DNA from: Liolophura sinensis | Lineage: Eukaryota; Mollusca; Polyplacophora; Chitonida; Chitonidae | DNA length: 47,984 bases | Reading direction: 5' to 3' | NCBI RefSeq assembly: GCF_032854445.1 | Contig: NC_088307.1 | Coordinates: forward strand, 16,754,017 to 16,802,000 | Shown: piece by piece, positions 1-10,800 of the stretch | Layout of the letters: each line of letters opens with the position of its first letter | Position numbering within the stretch: position 1 is the stretch's first letter | Program-made: the position numbers and the translations under genes | Notes under the pieces: generated by a model | Databases searched by the model: none | What the model was told of the DNA's origin: nothing | Seen by the model: only the letters and a program-made list of their open reading frames with translations

Positions 1-1545
1 GACTAGCACCCTGGAATTAAGACTGTGAATATGTGAGGTTTTACTTTAGAACTGTCGATGATGGATTGTGCATGATGGTTAAATTGTGCATTCCACTGTC
101 CTTAAAATATTCTAGGTATGAAAAAAAAAAGAAATGTGTATACATATAACATGTGTTGATCACCAGCACTGAGATTAAGGCACATGGTCTTGTGGCTTAA
201 TTAAACATCGATCCTAGAGGATTTAATTGAAAGCCTGTTGTAGTATGCATAGCAAAGTGAAAGTGAAAGTATTAATAATGTGTAATAATGGCAGTATTAA
301 CACTTTCACTTTCAAACCTACCTTAACACTGTTATTGTAAAGCTACTGTATCAAAGTGACCTTTATTTTGGTGAAATAAATGTCACATGTAACAAGTTAA
401 TACAATGATGTCTTCTCTCTCTGAGTAGATATAGCCTGTGCCTAGCTAATACACACTAGGCGTACGAAGAGGATGTGGTATTTGTGACTTCTTCTTTTCG
501 CTATCCATGTTTAGAACTCAAAGTACGATTGTTTTGCCTGCTGTCAGTATACTGTGGCTGGGGGACTGGGACAGCAGTATTTCTGGAAAAAAATTAGGGT
601 TTTTAAAGGAATATCTTTACAACTTCAAAGATGGTATGGTTTTAACTTTACGTGAAGAAGTTTTATAAAATACGACTCGAGTGAAGCTTTCTTAGAGCTT
701 TTAAGTCTGAAAGAAATTTGTATGCAAAGAATTTTTTATCAGTAAAACATTTTCATTACATCCACTTATTTTATATTATACATCTCAAAAGCTCGAACGT
801 TTTTTGGAACTAAAGTGGCTGTAGATATGATGTAACATTTAATGTGACAACCCTAAAAACTCATCCTAGAACATGGATGATTTTGATTCATTTGATTGTA
901 TTGGTGTTATAACAGTCAGATTTTCATTTGTGTTTATAAACGTCGGCATGGTTTTCCAGTGAGGCAGCACTAATGAAAGTCAGATTTATGGGTGGGGGAA
1001 ACCGACATGACCGCCACTCTATATGTACATGACAAACCTATAGGCTGCAAGGTGCATTTGGGCCACTGGTCAAGGTGCATTTGGGCCACTGGTCAAGGGC
1101 CATTCGGATAAGAAAAGAACACAACTACAGAACGAACCCAGCCTTTTAGTTTAGCTAATGTTAGCATATTTGTGAGTCAAATATTTCTCTGGAACCTTGC
1201 CAGATGGAGGGGTTTCATTCACACATAATAAAGAAATTCATTGTATATTTAAAATGAATAATCTGGAGTAGTCTGTGATAATACACCAGTCCGTTAAGAA
1301 ATAATCTCCAAGCCACAATTGTGGCATGATCAAAATAATGTTGATATCAACATAAAAACATGACATAAAAAGCCTATACAATGGAATGATGGTGGCTGGA
1401 ATTGGATTCAAGCAGCAACATCTTCATTCACGTCATTGTGCACCAAGGACGAGGGAGATCACATACATGATCACCTGAACATTATATGAGGTATCAACGG
1501 GATTCTGTTCACCAGACTATAAACAGCAGACACTGTAACACAGAT
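1..1545. other. Intergenic DNA, no gene recognised
   Basis: No open frame with coding character is visible. It contains an AATAAA at about 375-380, which could end a plus-strand gene lying left of the window, an inverted repeat at 259-313, and a 25 bp direct duplication (core GTGCATTTGGGCCACTGG) at about 1050-1098. Confidence 0.5.
259..313. repeat. Short inverted repeat (hairpin) with GAAAGTGAAAGT arms
   Basis: The left arm GAAAGTGAAAGTATTAAT (259-276) is the reverse complement, with one mismatch, of the right arm ending CACTTTCACTTTC (about 296-313). A loop of about 19 bases separates them. The arms resemble IRF/ISRE elements (GAAANNGAAA), but a small foldback transposon remnant is equally possible. 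Confidence 0.55.
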
Positions 1546-1772
1546 TTATTTATTTGATTGGTGTTTTGCATTATACTCATGAATATTTCATTCATAAGAA
1601 CAGAAAACCAGGTAGGGCCCGGGTGAAACCTATGGCGATCTGCAGGTTGCTGACAGACCTTCCCACATACACAGCCGGAGAGGAAGCCAGCATGAGATGC
1701 TAGAATTGAAACTGAACAAGCTGTATCACATAGGTGAGAGATTTATTGGCCACTGTGCTGCGCTAGGCCCCT
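1546..1772 (-). mobile_element. tRNA-derived SINE (family A), diverged copy
   Basis: On the minus strand this matches the window's commonest SINE: a TGAATATT tail region, the GGAAGGTCTGTCAGCAACCTGCAG core and a degraded head near 1772. The plus strand starts with TATTTATTTGATTGGTGTTTT, the complement of the usual 3' tail. It is diverged, hence old. Confidence 0.75.
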
Positions 1773-2060
1773 AGTAATTATAAACACAGCTAATTTCCAA
1801 CAAATGACATTTCTGCAAAACCTCTAAAGCTTGAACAGCCATGAAGATATGACAGACTGAAATGTACATCAACATGAATCACCAGGTTTTGCGTGCTTGC
1901 CCATTTGGTGCGCTAAGATCACCCTTCAGTTGATATCGTGACTGTTCACAGCCCAGTGCAAAATCATTGTACTTAACAAATGAACAGTTTCTGAACTACC
2001 ACAATTCATAACAGCTGCTTATATTTACATGTATTTACTTGATTGTTGTTTAATGCTATA

Positions 2061-2150
2061 CGGTTTCCTCCCACTGTACTGTTGGCCTCCGTCATGTGAA
2101 GTGAAATATTCTTGAGTACAGCTCAATCAAATGGGATCAAATCAAATAAA
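2061..2150 (+). mobile_element. SINE family A, 3' fragment
   Basis: The segment runs from CGGTTTCCTCCCACTGTA through AAGTGAAATATTCTTGAGTA to AAATCAAATAAA. It matches only the last third of the family A consensus seen at 9449-9714. Confidence 0.65.
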
Positions 2151-2420
2151 GACTATTTGTATACAAAAGACTCAGCTGCTTATAAAAGGTAAATCAGCAC
2201 ACAGTAATGACTTTGACCTTCGTAAAGTTTTTTTAAAACGGTTTTTATTCATTGCTCATTTGATTGTTAGCTGACATATTCAAAACATTTTTCAAAAGCA
2301 GCTGTTTTTATGAGTGGAGGAAACTGGAGTGCCCAAGGTAGATCAAAGGTCTGTCAAATGACATTCAACTTGTGCATATTGATCAAACAATATGTGTCAC
2401 ATTGGTTAAGGCCCGGCCTT

Positions 2421-2672
2421 TAGTGAATGAGTGATGGTTAGGGTTTAAAGTCTTACTTAACAATCTTTCAGTCACATGATGACGAAAAAGTCCTTAAAGT
2501 GCATGTAATGTGCCTCCTTGCTGCAAAATGGATTTCCACAACTCTTTTATCTAGTGCTGCTTCACTGAGACGACTTACCAAAGGCTAGTAAGCTTTGTAC
2601 TTATACAGGTCAACCAGTCGTTGCACTATTCCCTTGATGCTGAACACCAAGCGAGGAAGTTACACTCCAGTG
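2421..2672 (-). mobile_element. SINE family B (GACTGGTTGACC family), diverged copy
   Basis: On the minus strand this reads AACTTCCTCGCTTGGTGTTC, a GTGCAACGACTGGTTGACC core, CTCAGTGAAGCAGCACTAGA, and a 3' end like ATTGTTAAGTAAGACTTTAA. It aligns along its length with the well-preserved copy at 44822-45166. Confidence 0.7.
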
Positions 2673-4020
2673 AAAGTGCACACATAACCACACTACAAAG
2701 CATCGTCAATCATTATTGCCTCCAACCCTGAATGCAGCGGAATGAAAGCAATCTTGAAAATTCCCTTTCTTCTTATATGAAGGTACAATACAACTTCTGT
2801 AGGCGTACAAATATAAGTATAATAGAACATACAATAGTACATTTAATTCACCCCTTCAAAACAGTCCATCTCAGCCAGGATTTACTTGGACCCTTTGGAA
2901 TTTACTCCTGCTTTAAATAGGAAAAATATGTGTCTTTCTTTGCTTACCATGGTATTTTCCTGTGTCCATAATGTCTATCACAGTCAGCTTTATTCATACA
3001 ATTGCATAAATAAATACCCTGGCAGCTTACCTTACATACCATACATTATAAGGTTAAAGAGGCTAGAAATATGGTCATTTTTTTCCCATTATCTTAGACT
3101 AGCCCATATAATTACCTTTCACAAAATATCAGCCTCATCTAAGCACGTGTTCCTGTGCAAAATCGGTCGTAAAGTTCGTAAAATTTATAAAATGGGTAAG
3201 ATTATAACTTTTTCAACACTTTCAATAGTGCAGGTAAGAGTCTGATATTTGCTAAGAGATATTACGTTGAGATATTTATTAAATATTCTTGGCAAGTACA
3301 GGAAAGTTGATTTGATACAGTTTTTCTGCCAAAAAAGCCAGTTAACACAGTTACTTATGTGGACAGAAATTATTAATATTTATGTCCTCGAGAGATAATG
3401 ACACAAAACTATTGTGATGTTACACACACAACGAGGTTCAGTTCAATAAATAGTCACCTACATATACAAATCTTTTCATCTGCCAAGTCAGCTAGCACAT
3501 GTCAAAGGTGTTATATTTGTCTGCTTCTATCATGCACATTTGTCTTTCGGTGTGCTTGCATGGCAAATTCGCCAATTGTGAAGACTAGGTTTGCCGTTTT
3601 GCTAGTCAATGAGCCCCTTTTCAGATGTTCATTGTAAACAGATGATTCATCAATGAATGAAAGAGATGAGGATGAGCTACACAGAAGGTCAATTAATTTT
3701 TGAACGCATCGTTTTCTTCTGTGACGTTTGTGTACTTCATATATGTTTTACACCGATAATTGACACATAATAAAGGAAAGAACAAATGAGTTCACAGCTT
3801 TGGACTGTCTTGCTGCAGGCGAAGAGTTTCACGAGTTGATGTCACGCTACCACATGACAGCAACCTGTCCTCAACTATTAAATTCATGAAAAGCAGATTC
3901 CTTAATGGCAAAGATGATTTCAATTTCCATATCGCCCTGTGAAAGAAAGTGAGTTGCATCTTCATAATCCTTATGAAATATAAGAAATTCCCACAGCAAA
4001 TCTGAACACGATCAGAATGC
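2673..4020. other. Intergenic DNA, no feature recognised
   Basis: Several open frames of 60-120 codons occur here. None has coding-like composition, a recognisable motif or convincing splice sites. The sequence is AT-rich. Part of it (about 3700-4020) may hold the 3' untranslated region of the minus-strand CDC26 transcript if the AATAAA on the minus strand at 4192-4197 is not used. Confidence 0.4.
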
Positions 4021-4022
4021 GA

Positions 4023-4240
4023 TCAGGCCTTCTTAGTCAAGACAACAGGAGGCGTGACTTGAGTGAATGGATAGTCGAGAAGAGCGTCCCTGTCACCAGA
4101 TGTGGTAACTTTTTCTCGGACCACTAAAATCTGTTTATCACTCCATATCTTGCAACACATCCATGCTTCAGACGTTATCTGCTTCCTCAACTTTATTTCA
4201 ACACAAAGAAGTTTGGAAACCGAACCGAACTGGCAGCCCA
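4023..4240 (-). CDS. Candidate 3' exon or unassigned ORF downstream of CDC26
   Basis: An open frame of about 72 codons ends at 4023 on the minus strand. Its left edge abuts a good acceptor (TGATTGCAG, ending at about 4241), so it could be a spliced exon. Just inside it reads Q-F-G-S, which resembles the QFGS near the C terminus of human CDC26. An alternative CDC26 isoform could therefore splice from near the end of the main CDC26 exon into this one, replacing the last residues and adding a tail. The intron would be only about 60-70 nt, which is short. An AATAAA on the minus strand at 4192-4197 lies inside the frame and would cut the transcript if used. It may equally be 3' UTR that happens to be open. 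Confidence 0.25.
4192..4197 (-). terminator. Candidate CDC26 polyadenylation signal (AATAAA)
   Basis: The plus strand reads TTTATT, giving AATAAA on the minus strand about 70 nt downstream of the CDC26 stop codon. It is the nearest canonical signal. Use is not proven. Confidence 0.4.
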
Positions 4241-4268
4241 CTGCAATCACATTTATGTACGAGGAATA

Positions 4269-4520
4269 TCAAATATGATGAAGCCTAACATTGAATGTGG
4301 GCGAACCATTAGGTTGAGCCACTGGGCTGGGATCAAATCCGATTCTCTGGTGAACAGTTTTTGGTTTGGCCGCAGCGACACCAGCGATCGTTTCCGACAT
4401 CGGACTGTCCGCTGCAGCCTTCTGCTTCTTCAGTTCAAGTTCTTTCTCGCGTTTGATCGCTTCAAACTCCTCTAAATCATCCAGCTTCAGTTCGATCCGA
4501 GTGGGTTTTCTTCTCAGCAT
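4269..4520 (-). CDS. CDC26: Anaphase-promoting complex subunit CDC26 (APC12)
   Basis: The 83-residue protein begins MLRRKPTRIELKLDDLEEFE, nearly identical to the start of animal CDC26, and ends with a conserved-type RIGF block at about residues 61-64 before a short variable tail. CDC26 is a small APC/C subunit whose acetylated N terminus sits inside the TPR groove of APC6/CDC16 and stabilises it. APC/C is the ubiquitin ligase that triggers anaphase and mitotic exit. Residues 20-37 are charged (Glu/Lys-rich), as expected for the helical segment. The start is the ATG at 4518-4520; the in-frame codon two places upstream is TTG, and the ATG aligns with the human initiator. The length is close to the human 85 aa. 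The coding region is a single exon as read here, ending in TGA. It lies divergent to PRPF4. Confidence 0.93.
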   Translation of the reverse strand: MLRRKPTRIELKLDDLEEFEAIKREKELELKKQKAAADSPMSETIAGVAAAKPKTVHQRIGFDPSPVAQPNGSPTFNVRLHHI

Positions 4521-4599
4521 TTTCAACTTTATGTCCCAGGATATAAAAAAAACTAATTTTGTACTTAAATTTTAAAGTTGTGCGCGATTTTTTTGCGAC

Positions 4600-4680
4600 A
4601 CGGTGTTGTAAAAACTTCCACTTCCGGTTCACCGGAAATTATGTAAAATATGAGAAATTATTATTTACGCATTTGTGGTA
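4600..4680. promoter_or_regulatory. Putative CDC26 (ancestral bidirectional) promoter with paired ETS sites
   Basis: About 100 bp upstream of the CDC26 start codon are two ETS-type sites in opposite orientation: ACTTCCGG (4620-4627) and ACCGGAAAT (4631-4639). Paired ETS/GABP sites are common in housekeeping and bidirectional promoters. A consensus plus-strand splice donor, G|GTAAGT, lies at 4677-4683. This would suit a non-coding first exon of PRPF4 starting from the same promoter. No transcript evidence is available. Confidence 0.45.
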
Positions 4681-4689
4681 AGTTAATGA

Positions 4690-5696
4690 AAGTATGATTT
4701 TGAGAACAGAGTTTTGTAAATTAAAGTAAGAAATAAAAGTTTAATAGCAGGATAATACAAAATGATAACCTGACATTGTTTTCTAACGACATTCTAAAAA
4801 CGGATGGTCCGTGAAACAGGAAAGCTATTTTATGGCATGACCAAGAGCTCTGCAGGTTTCTGATTTCCTCAGACCCTGTTCATCTGCACACTTTGGTAAG
4901 TCTCGTGTTAATTCTGACGACAGTGCAAAAACACTGACGGCGTCTTTTTTTAAGTTCTTATTTTTTTTATGCAAGGCTCGTTTATATATTCATGAGAGGC
5001 CTCCATATAATCCGTATATTTACAGCTTTAGGATTTTTTTTCAATAATCAGTTTTAAAGGTCATTTTATAAGCTTTAAAAGTAACGTTTTTAAAACCTTT
5101 TAAAATACTTTTAAATCTTTAAAATGCGACGTAATAGGAGTAAAATCTGGTAAATACATAATGTTTGAAACTTATTTCTTAATCTTTGATAACATCTTGG
5201 ACTCAGATCCAGATAATACATAGGTTAAAATGTTTTAAAAGCTTTGAGGATGTGTTATAAAGCTTTGAAAATAATATTTAAATTTTAAAAATGATCACCG
5301 TTCTCAAAATGTAGACATAAAATCGATTATTAAGCTGCTAAACGCTATTCCAAGTATTTTTTAAAACCTTAAAAATATTTCTCAAACCTTTGAAATATAA
5401 TTTTCAAACCTGCATAATTTGTTTCCAGAACTTTAAAATACGGCATAAATAGGTCAACGGCAGAGATAAGACAAAAGATCTGATTTTCTTTGTCCGGTTA
5501 ATTTTGCTTGGTTACCTTTACTGTGCTGTGTAACTAAAATAGCCCACATGGAACGAAATCGATAACTGACAAAATCTGAAAGCCATATGGTCAAATGCAT
5601 ACACCTAGTTCCATGTCAAACCCAACCTTGTTTATTTTCTTGACAGCCATTTGTCTTTAAATACCCAATAAATGACTCCAAAAAATATCCAAACTT

Positions 5697-5697
<1 letters not shown>
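4690..5697. other. AT-rich intergenic stretch with degenerate CTTTAAAA motifs
   Basis: From about 5020 to 5430 the sequence repeats loose variants of TTTTAAAACCTTTAAAA on both strands. No coding frame or clear element boundary is visible. It may be an eroded satellite or a transposon remnant. Confidence 0.45.
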
Positions 5698-5736
<39 letters not shown>

Positions 5737-5746
5737 ACAGATAGGT
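5698..5746. repeat. (GATA)n microsatellite
   Basis: About eleven GATA units with slight decay at the right end. On the minus strand this is (TATC)n and forms the apparent 3' terminus of the LINE. Confidence 0.9.
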
Positions 5747-6441
5747 ACGTAGATATACTTTATTTATTGTCGGTTAACAAAATAAGTAAACATTAGTTCG
5801 CAATGTAGCCATTATCACCGACCTAACAGATAAGAAAACATAGATAAAGATACCAACATAACACAATACAATACATTAAGAAGAAAACCGACCCGTTTTC
5901 CCTGAACATACATATATAAACACACAAATAACAATACACACACAAAAATATAAGGATGGTTGCTTTGCCTAGTTAAAAATTATTTAAATAACTAAGAAAT
6001 CCTTCATGAGTGCATGCAGCATAAAATTCATGTAGGTAGGCTAAATCCAAATATCACAAACATATTCGGTTGTATTTTATGCTACGGAAATAATTTATTT
6101 CAAATAATTTGAATAATTTTGAATAAGTTTTAAAATTATATACTGTTTTGTACGTTGGAACAAAAAAAATTAGAGGTATGGAGGCTGAGGAGATTAGGTC
6201 TCGATTCCTTTTCAAGTTCATACCCGCTTTTAAAATATTTCAAAGAAGTGAGCTGTTTGGATAGTTGCAGGCAATGCATTTGACAGTTCAGCTCCTTGGT
6301 ACCCAAGCCTTTACAAACCATGTCTTGTCGTTCTGCAGAATGGAACTTCTGGTCTATCCTCTCCTCTCAAACCGTAACACACGCCTTTTTCTGTAAATAG
6401 ATCTTTTACGTACTTTGGTCCAAAGCCGCGAATGGCTTCGT

Positions 6442-6702
6442 TAACTTCAATGTCTAAAAGTTGTTGTCTATGATAAAATAGGGTTGGCAGTTTGGTTTTT
6501 GCCAAGAGATCCTGATATGACGAATTTCGGTCATTGTTAACGAGTCACAGGCCTCGTTCCTGAATTTTTTCTAACTTCAATCACTAAAAGTTGTTGTCTA
6601 TGATAAATAGGGTTGGCAGTTTGGTTTTTGCCAAGAGATCCTGATATGACGAACTTCGGTCATTGTTAACGAGTCGTAGGCCTCGTTCCTGATTTTTTCT
6701 AA
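6442..6702. repeat. 130 bp direct tandem duplication inside the LINE remnant
   Basis: TTGTTGTCTATGATAAAATA at 6461 recurs at 6591, 130 bp later. The two copies extend through GGCAGTTTGGTTTTTGCC and GGCCTCGTTCCTGA with few differences, so the duplication is younger than the element. Confidence 0.85.
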
Positions 6703-7085
6703 CTTATCACAAGCTGTGTTCTCTGAATAAACTACTATGTTATCATCGATTGTTGGTCATTGTCAGAGAGGCCATGAAATCAAACTTGTTGGGGTTAGCT
6801 TTCATATAGTTATTTATACTATCTCGCGAGTCATTTTTTAGATAACGACAGACGTCTCCTGTCGTACTTGCAGTTGCGCTCAGGGTGCTATCATCAATTC
6901 AATCTAACAATTTACATCTTCCCAAAAATAGAAAAAGATCGTTAATGAAGATGTTGAACAATATAGGCTCAAGAATGGAGCCTTGTGGAAAGCCGGAAAC
7001 AATAGGCTTCCATGAACCTATCTGTGAGATAACAGATTTTAACATTTCAATTGTCGTAGAAAATAACTTCGTTCGATGACAATGA

Positions 7086-7869
7086 AATATTTATCACGCA
7101 GTCCGTGCTTCCAGTCTGCTGTATGTGATTTGAGTGAAGGTTTTTGCATGGTTTACTGAGTGCCGAACTACAAGATGTCAGCGCCCATAAAGCGTTGTTT
7201 TCCGGCGCTACAACGCAATAATTAGGTTTACTGGATCTAGCTTTTATACAGTTTTGCGAGTTTTCTATTCATTTACTCATCTCTTCCAGGAACTGATCTT
7301 CCTGTACAGTGTCATTCTCTGTTTTGCAGGTAAATGCTCGAAATAGTGTGGCCAAACTCTCACTGCACGATCACCACGTATTTGTGTTGTTGTTGTTTAC
7401 TCGCGCAATGTTACCGTCTGTTCACTCTACATGTAGCTTAGAATCATTAATTTCGTTTGTTTAATTTCGTAGACAAGTAACAAATTTAAGCAAAACGGTT
7501 ATGGTATATGGACAATATGCACACAGATCATGATGTAGAGAAACTTATGAACGAACTTACATATGTATACAAAACAGTTTAAAAACTAAAGAAATGCTGA
7601 ATGAACAAGAGTATATTGCCATCAGAAAGCCATTATGAGCCAAGGTGCAGTTACCGTTATTAAAAAACTGATGATATTTGTGGAATCATTGGGACTTAAG
7701 TATCTGTGATAGATTTGTGGAATCATTGGGACTTAAGTATCTGTGATAGATTTGTGTTGATGAGTTGATGTCAGTAAATATTTCCCTCTTATACTCGAAC
7801 TGTGTCAATGTGAAGGATGTTAATTTGTTGTATTTGTGGGTGTCGTAACACGGAGAGTCACTAACCAAG
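7086..7869 (+). promoter_or_regulatory. PRPF4 upstream region / candidate 5' UTR
   Basis: There is no protein-coding frame here. A 37 bp direct duplication (core GGAATCATTGGGACTTAAGT) occupies about 7676-7750, close to the start codon. A possible small non-coding exon lies at 7290-7329, bounded by CTCTTCCAG and CAG|GTAAAT. The bases before the initiator (ACCAAG ATG) place A at -3, a favourable start context. No TATA box is obvious. Confidence 0.4.
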
Positions 7870-10800
7870 ATGTCAGATGATGATGAACCTCAGTACAAGC
7901 GCTCCAAAACACTGCATTATGGGAGTTTGGAGGAACAAGAACGCAGGCGTCTGGCCAATCCAGAATCCACAGGCTCGCTGGCATCAGACGCCATCCAGGC
8001 CGGCGTGTCTGCAGGAAATATCAACCTTACAGAAGGTAGGCAACATTTAAATCCTGTTACGGTGTCATTTTCAGTGTCCAGAAAAAGTGGGTTTTTAAGT
8101 CTGAATAGAACCATCACAACAAGCTATGTCATTTTTATGATGTGTGAGAAAACTGATGAAGAACATCAAAAAGATTGTAATAAGTTGGCTAGTGTCTTTC
8201 TTCAGACTGCGTATTATTTTACATCTGTAGGCTTCAATGGTAACCAGACTGATAATAAATGTACTTGATGTGTTGATTTCACAACCAAAGTCAGTAAAAA
8301 GTATTTCAACAAATATTTCAGCAGTATATTGGTAGAATTATTATACTGATTTCTGAAGCCAAATGAAATGGTGCAGTGGTATAATTTATCACTCTTACAT
8401 TTTAATTTATTAGTCAGTTTCAATTTATTTATTTTCTACCATTCCAGCTGACATAATGGAGATTGATGAAGATATCAGACAGAGTCAAGCCGAGTTGTTA
8501 GCTGAGTTTGAGAAAAGAAAACGGGTAACTGTTTATAACTTGATGAAGAAAGAATGTTTGAACGGATATGTGTGGGTAGTACCTTAATTCCTCAACCTTT
8601 TTGCATATGAAAGAGCAACTTTCAGTGCAATTTATGCACATTTTTGATTGGATTTTGGAGACAAAACTACATTGGCTTGATTGGCCAATTTCATTGCTTC
8701 ACAGAAAGTGTAATATTATAATTTAACACAGAATAGTGCTTTCAGAATGTGCTGGAAGAAACACATTGCACACCTTTCAAACACGCAGAAATGTTGAAGA
8801 ATTACAGTAATATTTTGTGCCGAGGACATGAGTGAGCATGTTGCCCTTTGACGCCAGTCAAATTTTCAATTAAATTTTCTGATAAAATGTACAGCCTGTT
8901 GAATATCTCTCTGAAGGGACTATTAACAAAATGACTGTTTGGAAGGTCGACCATGTCTGCATCTTCACATGTCACAACTTCAAAATGATGGAAGGTTAGT
9001 ATTGTGTGAAAAATCCTTCTAGCCAATGAAAAAGAATAAAAAATTATGACACATGGAGAAAGATTTCCAGATCTTTCCAGATCTTTCCAGATTTGTGATG
9101 GATCCATTATAGAATGTGTTGAACAGTAGACTTTGTCTCCTGCTGTTGTTTGTTCCCTCCTAAGTGGCTTCTCCTCTGTTTCCAGGCTCGTCAGATACAA
9201 GTCTCTACAGACGACTCGGAGGTAAAAGCTAACCTGAGACAGCTGGGAGAACCTATATGTGAGTACCATGAGCACACAGAAAACAGTTTGAGAAACGTTT
9301 AGTTTTAAATTAAGACATATGATAAGTAATGTATATTTGTATATAAAGCATTACTCAGTTATGGAATATTGTGCATGTATGAATAAAGTCAAACCAGCTA
9401 GTTTGTCTCATCCCTAATAATGTCAGTGTGATTTTTAGTACTGAATGAGGGGCCTCCATGGCTCAGTTGGTTAGCGCGCTAGTGCACAGCGCAATGACCC
9501 AGGAGCCTCTCACCAATGCGGCCGCTGTGAGTTCAAGTCCAGCTCATGCTGGCTTCCTCTCCGGCCATACGTGGGAAGGTCTGGCAGCAACATGCGGATG
9601 GTCGTGAGTTTTCCCCCAGGCTCTGCCCGGTTTCCACCCACCATAATGCTGGCCGCCGTCGTATAAGTGAAATATTCTTGAGTATGTAAAACACCAATCA
9701 AATAAATAAATAAATTTAGTACTGAATGAATTCCTGCCAAGAATTTATTTCCTTGATGGCGAAATTTGTAACGCTGTGCTCACACTACTTTACTGATATG
9801 ACAGCGACCAGCATTAGGGTGAGAGGAATTTAACTGGCACCCATCGCATTGGTGCAAGGCTCCTGGGGCACTGCCAAGTATATTAATCCCTCTTATTGAT
9901 CCGTTAGTTTTCTACAGTAGATCAAAATTTTTCGTGATGAATTGTTAAAGGTTTGTTTGGAGAAGGACCTGCAGACAGAAGGGAAAGGTTACGCAAACTT
10001 TTGGGAACAATTGGAGAAGACAGTCTGAAGAAAAAAGGCATCCATCAACAGCAACAGAAACAAAAGGAAGAGGTGACAGTAAAACTGTGATTTATGAAGT
10101 TGTGCAGTAACATCTGAGATATCTTTTGTTTTCTTTCTATTAAATACAAAACTTTTTTTCTTAGTTCCAAGTTTTGTGAAACTGGAAAGAGTTATTTCCC
10201 TTGATCATGTTCTCATAATATCATTTAAAGCGATTGTAAATGTCCTGTCATGTTAAGGGTGTCATGTACAAGTGCATTGTAAAACTTTTGACATTTTTCA
10301 GCAGATATAGTGGCCAGAAAAGATTGGATATTCAATAGAATAATTTGTTGCTATTTCGTGCAATATTTGCTGCTGACCACTAAAATTTCAAACCCTGAAG
10401 TTGAACAATGTGCGCTCTCACACTACAACTTTCTTAAGTTTTATGAAACCTAAAAGCTCACATCAGATTTACTTTATCTTTTAACTGAACTAACTTCAGA
10501 TACTTCATTCAGTAAGGTATTATTGGATTGTTGTTGTTGCAATTCCAGCAGGAAAATATCACCTGGTACCACGAGGGCCCAGATTCTTTACGAGACGCCC
10601 GGATATGGCTGGCAAAATATTCCCTTCCCAGGTCAGTCTCTCTTACCTACAGTATTTAACTACAAAGGAAGGAGTGTCTGTGTTCGTGTATGTCTGCCGG
10701 GTGTGGGCGAAATTAAGCAGCCATGACATCATTATGAGAATCCCCTAGATTAGCTTTGGGAAAATCCACCAGAATCTAGTACCATATTACACAAGCAGTT

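Larger units (their letters stand above)
5698..7085 (-). mobile_element. 5'-truncated, dead non-LTR retrotransposon (LINE)
   Basis: On the minus strand, 7030-6880 encodes a decayed reverse-transcriptase core. [21 protein letters not shown] block, typical of LINE domain 4-5, is followed by a catalytic block in which the expected YADD reads stop-Ile-Asp-Asp, then a MKANPNKF-like block. Further on (6505-6310) is an RT C-terminal region containing YGLRGED and VPFCRTTRHG. A 130 bp tandem duplication disrupts it at 6442-6702. The element appears to end in an AATAAA-containing tail and a (TATC)n microsatellite at 5698-5746, a usual 3' end for some LINEs. Stops and frameshifts show that it is inactive. 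The clade (Jockey- or CR1-like) is not resolved. It sits between CDC26 and PRPF4 and accounts for much of their separation. Confidence 0.75.

Noticed and set aside
8802-9275. 157-codon minus-strand frame across PRPF4 intron 2 and exon 3
   Set aside because: Its only conserved part is antisense to a secure PRPF4 exon. The rest is AT-rich intron with no motif.
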